Below are positions 18,105-27,463 of a DNA stretch of 30,000 bases, piece by piece (the stretch's first letter is position 1; the number at the start of each line of letters is the position of its first letter). This DNA is from Zygnema cylindricum (Eukaryota > Streptophyta > Zygnematophyceae > Zygnematales > Zygnemataceae), in NCBI GenBank assembly GCA_037447655.1, contig JBBHKE010002256.1:1-30000 (forward strand), given 5' to 3'. The translations under genes and the position numbers were made by a program. The notes below the pieces were generated by a model. That model had not been told where the DNA came from. It worked only from the letters and a program-made list of their open reading frames with translations, and did no database searches.

Positions 18105-19123
18105 TGGACTACAAAGTACAGGAAGCCTCTAGATAGTTATTAAATAACCCACTTTCAATGGCAACCACTGCTACCTAGTAGACAAGCAGACAATCTGAGT
18201 GCACCCCTCTGCAGCGTGGACTCCCCTAAGTGTGTAGGAAAAAGAATCTCTGAAAACGCCCAACCAGGCGATAAGTTATAAGCCGACAAAAATGCCAATT
18301 TTATACAAACTCTCAAAGAGAGAGAAGACCATCTACCAGATTTTTTGAAGTCCTAGCTCCCTCTCACAACCCCTATCTACGAACTATACGAACCAATCAG
18401 AATACTGTACAGTACATAAAAGTACTACTGCCGATGTACTTTTGTACGACCTTTCTACGACAAGGCCATTAAGCGGACGCGTGTCCATTTTCCACTCGTC
18501 CGTACGTTCCTTGGAATTCCCGCGACCGAATGTTATCTTTCCACGTGGGGCCAGGTCATGCCACGTCACTAAATGCCAAAGTGACCATTCCGGGATTTTG
18601 GCGATGATGTGCGCCGCTGGATTTTACTCGAAATGCAATCTCAACCGTTATAAATACTTACGCGATATTTGTTTCGCTGTCGAAACAAAATGCGCGGTAT
18701 CGGTTTCAAAGTAGTATCGTGCTTCGTACTTTATAAAATCGTATCTATGCATGCCGTATAGAGTTTTAGTTAAATGAATTTGTTCCCTCCTAAATACATA
18801 TATATATTTATCACATACTATAGCATTTAGCATTGGTCCTAGTCTAATATGATAAAGTTGCCCGCTATCGGCCAACTTGACGAACGGCAGGTACCGGGAT
18901 CAAATCTCGGGTCCGTCAAGTATATTTTTAGTAACCTACTAAAAATAATTGCCTGTTGAACTAAGGCAGGCATGGATCAACCACCATCTCTATCCTTTAG
19001 TGACTACAACAAGTATAAGGGCTAGAGAGAGGAGGTGGAGGCAGGCTGTCCGTCCTTTTCTTTTCCTTTTATACTAACATATTTTAACCTATAAAATGCT
19101 CTAGGAATCTATTAATTTCAACA
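18085..19123 (-). repeat. Element C 5' LTR
   Basis: The 1039-bp LTR begins TGTTGAAATTAATAG at 19123 on the minus strand and ends GTTTCA at 18085. It is closely related to the A LTRs. It holds the T-arm-like hairpin (18876-18920), the GTAC/CCAAT block (about 18380-18510), AGGG-loop hairpins (18200-18213 and 18220-18231) and the gag ATG at 18104. Confidence 0.93.
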
Positions 19124-19560
19124 CTATATAGTGTGTACAGTATAGGTAAGGTTCCTTAGTTTTCTCGCTTGTGGAGTGAAGGGTGTGAAGGTCTCCTTAC
19201 GCTAGGCGAAATGCGCCGTGACCTTCACACTTTGCAAAATACCGCCCGAGTACGTCGGATTTTTAGGGTTATAGGGTTATTGGGTGTGTTTAAAAAAAAA
19301 CACAAATGATAAAAAACCCTAAACATTCTTATACCAACGACGCGGCGCGCGGTGTAGTAAAGCGAAATGGGACGGGGGGCGACGTGGACACTTCTCAAGG
19401 TATTATACAAGTACCTTTGTCTTACAGCAATGGTCATAACCTTTCGCATCCCTCCATTGATATACCTTTCTTTAAGAAATGGTACTACTGTTGAATCCAT
19501 AACTGAAATATCGTTGAAGTCAGACTGTCGCTTTCCAGCTTTCATACGGATATTGTATAT
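19124..19560. other. Intergenic stretch with an 11-bp hairpin
   Basis: This starts with CTATA, the probable outer duplication of element C. A perfect inverted repeat, GTGTGAAGGTC/GACCTTCACAC, lies at 19183-19193 and 19220-19230 around a 26-base loop. Short open frames occur on both strands but show no family motif. I see no gene. Confidence 0.5.
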
Positions 19561-21240
19561 TTACGCGTGTAGGGACGTCATGCTACTATTTATATCAAGG
19601 CCAACGGAGGACACGACCAATTCAAATTGTGGTATTGGACACTCTTTTTTTGTGCTTTACAATGCGAAAGGGTGTTTGTATCGAGTATATGATCCAACTA
19701 ATAATTAAGTCGTGGAATCGCAAAATGTCAAATTTCATGAAACATTCGAGCGTCCAATTGGCGCACAACCAACACCCAACCATCTTTTCACTTTCTATTT
19801 CAAATACATCGACAAAGAAACCGATATTAAAGTTGAAAGTGAAGAAGATGACGCCATCCTCTAATCAAAAAATATGTTTGGAAAGGTGGTAAGTACTCCG
19901 AAAGTGATTTCCCATCTTCCAGAACTTAACATGGTAGTGAATCCTCTAAATATGCCTCTTATAATCCTCTAAATTTGCCGCTTATAAAAATATTCATATT
20001 TCACCACTTATCCTTAAAAAAATAAAAAAATAATTATCAATGAGAAAATTGGATTAATGCGAAACACTTGAGAGGATAAAGGAAAGAGAGCAAAGAGATT
20101 TTTTTATGACCAAATTGGACTAAATACTAAGAAATCCAACCATTTTATTTTTGAAGCTAGATTTAATGAATTTCTTGCATAGTAAACATTGAAAGAGAGT
20201 TGGAATGGTGAGCCGGACTCCCATTCAGTAGCTGAATGATTTAAGGATTGGGAAACAAAGTGGAAAATGGCTTGGGAGAAATATTTTAGTTAATAGTTGA
20301 TGACAGTGACATTAAACAAACATCTCAAACTTGGTTTCGAAAACTCTACGATGTTGTTATTGCTTTCTGTTTTGAAAGCACATTTTATGATTCACGATTT
20401 TATGTCAAAGTTGATATGATTTTTTTTTTAAAGTGACTAATTTCGTGGAGGCGAAGTATATATTGGGCATTGAAATAATTTGAAATAGCAATGGACAGTT
20501 TAAATTGAGTCGGGAACAATATTGTAAATAATTTTTAACTAGACTAAAATTGTTAGATGCCAAACCTTTGAATACACATTTCAACCTTAAGTGAGGACCT
20601 AGTAAACTTGAGGAAAAAATTACCATTGATGTTCCATATAGAGAGGCCAATGGATACGTGACGTACCTTAGTTGGGGAACTAGACCATACGTATCCGTAG
20701 ATGTTAGCAGTGTGAGTCGATATTGTCAAGAACCTAGGAGAGCACATTTGGAAAGTGGAAAGAGAATTTGTGGATATTTGGTTAGAACCATGAGATTCGT
20801 GTATGAAGTCAGATGCGGACTTAAAATGTTGTGGGTATTGTGACATTGACTGGGAAGGAGACTTTTATTCGAAAATGTCAACATTTGACTATGCATTCAA
20901 CTTATGTGAAGCGACTATTTAATAGAGTGCGAAATTGTAACCAACAATGGCGTCCAGTTCGACTGAGGCGGAGTATATAGCGGCTTTTCATGGAACAAAA
21001 GCATATATTTGGATAAGAGAGATGGCGAGTGAGCTTCAAATTCGGAATGATTTTACAACTATTTATTCTGACAGCTTGTTTAATATTGCTCTTGACAAAA
21101 ATATTGTCTATCACAAGAAAACAAAGCATATTTGAATATAGTGGCATTTTATTTGAGACAAAGGTCAAACTAAAGAGATTCAATTTGTGTTGGTGCCCAC
21201 GGGCGAGGAAGCAATTGACATGTTAATTTAGCTTGTTATT
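19561..21240 (+). pseudogene. Ancient Ty1/copia relic of another lineage (integrase C-terminus to RNase H)
   Basis: Scattered copia blocks occur in the right order but with no continuous frame. Integrase C-terminal KGCLYRVYDPTNN is near 19670-19706. KQTSQTWFRKL, equivalent to KQAPRQWNKKL, is near 20313. EAKYILGIEI is near 20447-20476. RNase H SSTEAEYIAAFHGTKAYIW is near 20950, YSDS near 21067, KTKHI near 21118 and VPTGEEAIDML near 21197. The segment carrying YVDD is missing between about 20420 and 20440. Residue choices such as STEAEYIAA and VPTGEE differ from the MEAEYMAS and RPDEEMVADM of A-D, so this is a separate, much older lineage. No LTR could be recognised, although TGTAGGTTTCG after a purine-rich stretch at about 21318 could be a remnant. 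Confidence 0.8.
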
Positions 21241-22629
21241 AGAGATGTGTTTTTAGGAGGTAGGCATATAGTAGGGTTGTTTTTTTCTTGCACAAATTAT
21301 CCTATTTAGAGGCGGAATGTAGGTTTCGTGCTTTGGTACGAATTCGTACGCGCCTTTGTTTCATGCTCGACGGTTTTAGGTCTTCATCCTGTACGGACTT
21401 CAGTGTAATGCAAAAAGTATTTTTTTGTCCGCGCGCGGTTGCGTGTGACAGTGGTCATGAAATATAGACTTTGAAGTAGGAATTATCCGGTGAAGTTTTT
21501 ATTAAGAAAAAGGAGAAAATGGGGTTTGAAAATTGAATTAATTATCGGACATCTTTGTTATGAATTATCCTGAGTTATTGCTTTAAAGTCTTATTTTTTT
21601 CATTAATATAGATGGAAACTGATGTTAACGTTAATAGGTATACCCGACAAGGGATTTATTTTAGCGTTAGTAGCGATGTTTATTAAAGCTAATTGCGATT
21701 CATGGTGTATTACCTAACAATGCTATACATATCAATCTCAAAGTGTATCGAGAAATATCATGACTTTTGCGATACGATACATAAGTCTATATGGTTCCAT
21801 CTTAGGGCACTTTCCCATGTGCTAAAGTTAGGGTTTTTTCTTGTCGTTTTCCTCCAAAACTTAGCACTCAACGAGAAAATCAACAGCCGTACCAAAAAAA
21901 TGAAATTACCACTGTACATCTAGCGCGATGTAGATTGTCGTCTAGGGCGTTTCGACTCACTTTCGCGTCCTTCCAGTTCATCTTCAATTTTATAATAAAA
22001 TCAACTTGCAAAGTGCTTTTAAATAGATTTCCACGATGTGAGCGAATAGGCAAAAGTTGTCGCAAGCGTCAAAGGTTTTTGACAATTTTTGTAGGCGGAG
22101 TACCAAAAAAAAAACACACTGCACGTTTCCAACCTGTGCATGATTTTTTTCAGTGCGCTTTTTTCCGTACAGGGGCTGTGGAGGGGTCTCGACCAACGGA
22201 CGCCATTTCGCTAAAGCGAAATCCGTGAAAGCGCCTCTCTTTCCCTCCCTCTCTCAATACCGTGTTTATCTCACAATTCTTGCAATTAAAATTGTCAACA
22301 ATGATATCAAATGAAAGATCTCTAAAATTGGTTTGTTTTTATTATATTTGGACGTATTTTGATGGCAAGTAGAGTGAGAAACGACCAAAAAACGAAATCG
22401 GGAAACCATGGCGGAAAGTTTTAGAGTGTGTGACATTGACGCTGTCATAATTGAGCGTGACGTCAAATTGTCACAAACCCTAAACGTCTACAATATCACA
22501 AGTAACTAGACGTGTATAGCCGTCGTTATTTTGTAAATGTCATCAATTGTCGCGAGTTCGTCACAAATTACACCCACATCTACATCCGTCACAATATAAA
22601 TTAACGATTTACTTTCTTTGCATCAGAAT
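21241..22629. other. Gene-free AT-rich stretch
   Basis: No coding motif is seen. It contains a perfect 18-bp palindrome, ATTTCGCTAAAGCGAAAT, at 22205-22222 and, near 21690-21710, CTAATTGCGATTCATGGTGTA, which resembles one end of the TA-flanked transposon family at 23995. No partner end was found. Confidence 0.5.
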
Positions 22630-22892
22630 CATAGTTCAAAAGTAGGTGAAAGTAGGCCCATACAATATGCCTATTGTATGCAAAACATACAATATGATCT
22701 TAAGACCCATATTGTATTCGGACCAATTAAAACATTCGGACCAACATTCGGACCAATTTTTTTTTTACACCGTCAGATTCGGACGATCGGACCGTCTCTG
22801 ATAGAAGTAGCGATCTAAGAAGATCACATGAAAAGCCCATAACACAACTTACGATAAAGGCGCCGACCAAAGGCCTATCATAAAAACCAACC
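22630..22892 (-). mobile_element. Truncated copy of the CATAG-ended hAT-like MITE
   Basis: It starts CATAGTTCAAAAGTAGG and matches, in inverted orientation, blocks of the 677-bp element at 24269-24945, including the ATATTGTATG/CATACAATAT segment and the CCCATAACACAACTTACG segment. Compared with that copy it lacks about 300 internal bases, and its right end stops at GCCTATCATAAAAACC without the terminal repeat. It also contains three CGGACCAA repeats near 22725-22757. Confidence 0.7.
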
Positions 22893-23994
22893 TGGACATC
22901 ATCCACAACATTTGGCAATATGTTATGTTGTCGTATGTGCTAAAAATTTGGAAAGCGTAACTGAAAACTCTTAGCTTTGCCGTCGAGACGCTTAGCTTTT
23001 AGGATCCCGACAGCGTGACACATCAAAACAGGACACCTGCCCGCAGCAAATCTTCCCCTGTCCGTACTCACTCCCTATCAATATTATAAGGGTGAACCTC
23101 CATCAGGCGAAAAATGGGGTTCTTTACTGGGAAAAGTGTACTTTCATACAGATCCAGCTCATTTTCGTACAGAGACGTACTGATTTATATATATATTTTT
23201 AACATGATTACTGTCGGCGCGTCAAGATTCTCCAAACTTCTGGGCGACAGCGTCGACCGTCCGATTACGTGTTTTCGAAGCAAGCGGTCACGTCGTCCAG
23301 TGATTAATTACTCTCCTCAGGAGGAGAGTCATCAATCACCGGACGTGTAAAATGTCTACGCGTGGAAAGGTGACGTACGGGCCTAAAAACCCTAATTCAA
23401 TAATAATAGAAAGAGTTAACCGACCAATCAGGCTACTTGTTTGATGGTTGGACCGCTACAAGTCGCTTCTCAATTTTGGACGCACTACAAAAGAATTAGC
23501 ATCAAAAAGGTACATACCGTACACTTTCGTGTTAGGCATTTTGCTGACGTATACTGATGATAAAATTTGTCCTCTGACACTGTGAGAAATGATTTTTCCG
23601 CTAAATTTTATCAGACAAAGACAAAATGCAGTTGAATCAGATTGTACGGTAATCTAAACCATAACCGCATGTATAGATTGATGTCCAAAATGTTAAACGT
23701 GCGAGAATAATCGTGCAGTCTCTATGTGATATTTTAGTACTATACGCGTATAGATACTGAATATAAATCTAAAAATACATACAGTACGACGAAGACATAT
23801 ATTACTGTAGCATTACTCTGCATATTTAGGAAAATATTCTGTTGGAACATATTTGAATGTGTTACGATGTCGTGACGCTAAAAATTAAGCATCGCACTAT
23901 AAAACTATTCGCTTTTTGTTAGATTTTTGATTTTTCTAAGAATTTATGGAATACGACAACGTAACAACGTAGAAACGTAACACATAGCACAGTA
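22893..23994. other. Gene-free stretch with a 24-bp-arm hairpin
   Basis: No gene motif is seen. The inverted repeat 23295-23344 has 24-base arms with 3 mismatches and a 2-base loop; its inner arms are CTCTCCTC/GAGGAGAG. The rest is AT-rich sequence. Confidence 0.5.
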
Positions 23995-24211
23995 CACCGT
24001 GTATCGCTATTAGTGATAATGTTCTTATTGCCAGTTAAAACATTTTTTATCCGTACACATTTGTTCTTTTTTCAATTTGAGACCGCCAATCGGAAGCTGA
24101 GAATATTACCTTTCAATCTCAACCGTCACATTCACAATCCGACATGTATGTACGGAGAAAATATGTTTTAAGAGCCGCAAAAAACATTAACACTAATAGC
24201 GATTCACGGTG
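23995..24211. mobile_element. 217-bp MITE with 29-bp terminal inverted repeats (TA type)
   Basis: The left end CACCGTGTATCGCTATTAGT and the right end, inverted, CACCGTGAATCGCTATTAGT match over 29 bases with two differences. TA precedes it at 23993-23994; AA follows at 24212-24213. The interior matches the copy at 25573-26675 in inverse orientation, for example CAATTTGAGACCGCCAATCG. It has no coding capacity and would need a transposase elsewhere. TA duplication suggests the Tc1/mariner group, but the terminal sequence is not the usual Stowaway one. Confidence 0.82.
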
Positions 24212-24268
24212 AACCTTTAGGTCACAGTGACGGTTGAAAACTGGAAAAGTGGAAATACTCATTTGTTT

Positions 24269-24945
24269 CATAGTTCAAAAGTAGGCGTTTTTATGGTAGG
24301 CCTTTGGTAGGCGCACAAAACTTGGCACAAAACTCGCGCTGAGTAGGCATACTGTATGTGTGTGCTTTGTGCACACCCCTGCACGAGCGTACAAATCTGA
24401 CATATGATCATAGTACAGCGCACGCCGCCGAACGATTTTTTTTAATGAACTGACACGGCTTAGGATGACATTGCGCGGAAAAAAAAAAAACCGCGGACGG
24501 CAAAAAAACGGCGGTATTTTTGGCAGAGTGGAAATTTTTTTTTTATCGTCCTATACTGCCTGGTTGGTCAATTTGAAACTTTATTTAGTGTGGCCTTCAA
24601 AATTGCATACGCTAATATGACAGCTTGTCCTACCGTAAGTTGTGTTATGGGCTTTTCATGTGATCTTCTTAGATCGCTACTTTTATCAACGACCGTCAGA
24701 CCGTCCAAATTTGACGGTTTAAATAAAAAATACTTGAAAACTCACAGAAAAATATTTTTTTGTCCGAATGTTTTTCAAAATTTAGACATGACGTTTAATT
24801 CTCTATCGATCAATGTGCAACTCAACCCTATTACTATTTTTTATCATTTTCCGGCCAATACAATATGGGTCTTAAGGTCATATTGTATGTTTTGCGTACA
24901 ATAGGCATATTATGTGGGCGTACTTTCACCTACTTTTGAACTATG
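24269..24945. mobile_element. 677-bp hAT-like non-autonomous element
   Basis: The ends are CATAGTTCAAAAGTAGG and its exact inverse, 17 bp. The flanks are ATTTGTTT (24261-24268) and ATTTGTTG (24946-24953), an 8-bp duplication with one mismatch, as expected for hAT. The interior has no transposase. Its right half is shared with 22630-22892. It includes poly-A/T runs near 24480 and 24535 and a short open frame (24590-24904) that looks fortuitous. Confidence 0.82.
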
Positions 24946-24953
24946 ATTTGTTG

Positions 24954-25570
24954 TCGTCTTTTTGTCCTCATAGATGCATTCCAAATATGGTAGCCACCGG
25001 GCGGGCAGCACTTTTGTCTTCTTCGGTCGACATGTCGCATAAAAATATGAGCGCGTCACATATAAGTCTTAAAAAACATTAAAAAACCCTGGAAAAACCC
25101 TTAAAAACCCTTGATATTCTAAATGATAGAGCTGGCAGCTTGATGAAATTATCAAATTATGGATGTTCCAACTTGAAGGGCGGTATTTCCAATGCGAAAG
25201 ATTCGAATCTGTTTCGTTGTCGTATTAAAAAATTTGACGAAATGATCCCTAAAAAGACGTCGTTACTTATTACGCAGATTCTTAACGTTTACGTCCCGAC
25301 AGCGAAACAGATTCTAAAATAGGAAAACTGGAACAATAAGCTTGTGTGCAGTTAAAATCCCCGTGTGGTCGATTTATTCACACGTGAATTCAACGGTGTA
25401 GGGCGATTCCATAATTTTGTCATTTTACATTTGTTTTAGTTTATTTTTTGTCTTTGTGGTCGTTGTGGTCTTTCCTAATTCGACGTGCGTTTGAAAATTT
25501 GGACTCCCTGGTTGGCCATGTTTATGCCAACTTTCAGTTCTTCTCAGTTATACCGGGAGCTTTTCCCCGG
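24954..25570. other. Gene-free AT-rich stretch
   Basis: A 60-codon open frame at 25140-25322 has no recognisable motif. Near 25070-25110, AAACCCT-like units recur with imperfect spacing. I see no gene. Confidence 0.5.
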
Positions 25571-25572
25571 TA

Positions 25573-26675
25573 CACCGTGAATCGCTATTAGTAGTGTTGT
25601 GTATCAGTAAGGATTTGCCGATAACCGATATGGGCCTTTTTTCGGGTATCCGATAATCGATATATTGGTACGATATATGGACATCGGTCTTATCGCCGAT
25701 AAGTAGCCGATAATATCGAGTAATTATCAGCGATAATGCCGATAGCGATAACTATTGGCGATATTTGTACGGGCCGTGTAGATAAATGTACGGCCAGTAC
25801 ACTCAGCAGTACGTCTTATTGCCCGGACAGAAAGTACAGTAGCCGCCATGAGATCTGTACGGTTCTTATACGGATCCAATAAAAACGATGTACCTTTCAC
25901 AATCGACGCCATGGCTTTGTCCCTTTATTCCTTGAGATCCACTGGGGACCTGCCACGTGTCAATCTGTCGGCTTTTTTGGCATAAGCTGCCAAGAGAGCC
26001 ATTCCGGGATTTCGGCGCTCACGCTGGCCCGTCCGCTCGTGTTTTCTCATTCCAAGTCGTCCGTTCGATTCGGCGGCGCGCAAAATGTTATTTTGCGTCT
26101 GTTGAACTGTGTCCGCCGTCCTTTTCCAGTTCCATGTTCACCAGTTTGCCATTAAAATTCCGTATGTTGCCGTAAAATTTCTGTTCAGTTATCCGACCAA
26201 CGTTTATGTGTTGCGCTGCCCGTAACAAATCGAAGTTAAACGGGAACGGAACAGATTTTTATACGTGGCATGCCACGCTATATAAAGTCAATAAAATAAT
26301 ACAGTATGCTATAAAGTACTATTGTATGCATACTATATATTTTTTAAGTTATCGCCGATATGGAATTTGTTGGTCTCAGACCGATATATCGGAACCTCTG
26401 ACCGTTCGATAACCGATAACTATCGGTATCGGTGTTATCGCGATAAGTTTTTTACCGATACACAACACTGCCTATTAGTGTTAATGTTTTTTTCGTCTCT
26501 TAAACATCTTTTATCCGTACGCACTTGTCGGTTTTTGGATCTGACGGTTGCGATTGAAAGGTAACATTCTCAGCTTCCGATTGGCGGTCTCAAATTGAAA
26601 TTCGGACGAGAGTGTACGGAGAAAATATGTTTTGAGTGGCGAAAATTTTATTAACCCTAATAGCGATACACGGTG
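25573..26675. mobile_element. Second copy of the 217-bp TA-type MITE, split by an hAT-like element
   Basis: The ends CACCGTGAATCGC and (inverted) CACCGTGTATCGC are flanked by TA at 25571-25572 and 26676-26677. Removing the internal hAT-like element and one 8-bp duplication leaves 216 bp, the size of the copy at 23995-24211. The interior is in the opposite orientation to that copy. Confidence 0.85.
25592..26470. mobile_element. 879-bp hAT-like non-autonomous element rich in CGATA palindromes
   Basis: The ends TAGTGTTGTGTATCAGTAA and (inverted) CAGTGTTGTGTATCGGTAA match at 17 of 19 bases and fit the YAGTG start of hAT elements. The flanks GCTATTAG (25584-25591) and CCTATTAG (26471-26478) form an 8-bp duplication with one mismatch. 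Both subterminal regions are packed with CGATAA/TTATCG and ATCGG units, possible transposase-binding sites. There is no transposase frame. Confidence 0.87.
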
Positions 26676-26677
26676 TA

Positions 26678-27461
26678 ACATTGCTTTCGTCTTTGTAGAT
26701 TGTATCGCCTTGAGCCACACAGCTTTTACTGTTTAGTTTGACTTGTACGACATTTGTACTTTTCACAAGTGTGAGACTGAGGTTACGAGGCTTGTCAGCT
26801 CTGACTTTTTTGTCGGCAGATGTACCGTCGACAACCTGGTGCCATTTTCCTTTCTGACAGAAATTTCTGCAGAATTTCGTGCAGAATACTGACAAGTATG
26901 AGAGAGCTTGAGCTATAATAACTTAAATGTCCGAAAACGAAATCGTTACTTGATTCTCTGACGGTTATAAACGTTACCGAATTTACGATTCAAAACTGTA
27001 GACGTCTACTTTTTGCTTTGCCCTTTTTCTAAAAGGGAAAAGCATTGTCAACGATCAAAATAGTGTCTTCGTCTCTGGTGACAACGAAAATTGATCGTTG
27101 ATATTTTTTGTGTAAGATCTTGAGCCGTTGAGACTTTTGAGTTTTGATTGGCGTCTCTGGTGACAACGATAATTGATCGTCGATTGTTTTTGTGTAAGAT
27201 CGTGAGCCGTTGAGTGATTTGAGTTTTGATTGGCTTTGTCATGTTTCATTTTGACGTAATGAAAAGAGACACGTGGTACAATTATATTTGTTGTATTTCG
27301 CGTGGTTGTATGGTATGATAAAAGGCCAAACAAAATCGACGTCACGCCAAAATGTCGTGATATCAATACCGGTTGAGTAACGTACAGTATCGTACTTTAA
27401 AATTTTGCGTGTGCGATCCGGGACATCACGCCACGTTGTCGTGTTCTCAATATCCGTACAC
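26678..27461. other. Gene-free stretch
   Basis: No coding motif is seen. The only structure noted is the tandem duplication at 27070-27233. Confidence 0.5.
27070..27233. repeat. Tandem duplication, two 82-bp units
   Basis: The units 27070-27151 and 27152-27233 share CGTCTCTGGTGACAACGA, TTTTTGTGTAAGATC, GAGCCGTTGAG and TTTGAGTTTTGATTGG with a few substitutions. Frames across it repeat in translation but do not look coding. Confidence 0.85.
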
Positions 27462-27463
27462 TA

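Larger units (their letters stand above)
1..19123 (-). mobile_element. Element C: outermost Ty1/copia LTR retrotransposon, fragmented host of the nest
   Basis: This is the framework element of the left two thirds of the window, read on the minus strand. Its 5' LTR is 18085-19123, gag-protease remains are 16553-18084, an RT scrap is 14577-14607, the RT/RNase H end is 875-1710 and the 3' LTR is 126-874. The pieces belong together because the RT scrap and the 1443-1710 piece meet exactly at the target duplication of element A, and because both LTRs share the same family-specific sequence. Elements A (carrying B), D and E have inserted into it. The base sequence CTATA follows the 5' LTR at 19124-19128 and is probably one copy of its target duplication. 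The other copy would lie left of the window, so it cannot be checked here. Confidence 0.85.

Noticed and set aside
19225-19545. 106-codon minus-strand open frame beside the nest
   Set aside because: No recognisable domain, and it overlaps other short frames in a decayed region. Length alone is not evidence of a gene.
21600-21710. A further copy of the TA-type MITE ending near 21708
   Set aside because: Only one end-like sequence (GCGATTCATGGTGTA) is visible, and no matching left end was found upstream.
24590-24904. 104-codon open frame
   Set aside because: It lies inside the 677-bp hAT-like element and reads its subterminal repeats. No protein motif is present.
25070-25115. Interstitial telomere repeats (AAACCCT-like)
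   Set aside because: The units are irregular (AAAAAACCCTGG, AAAAACCCTT) and too few to be the plant telomere repeat.
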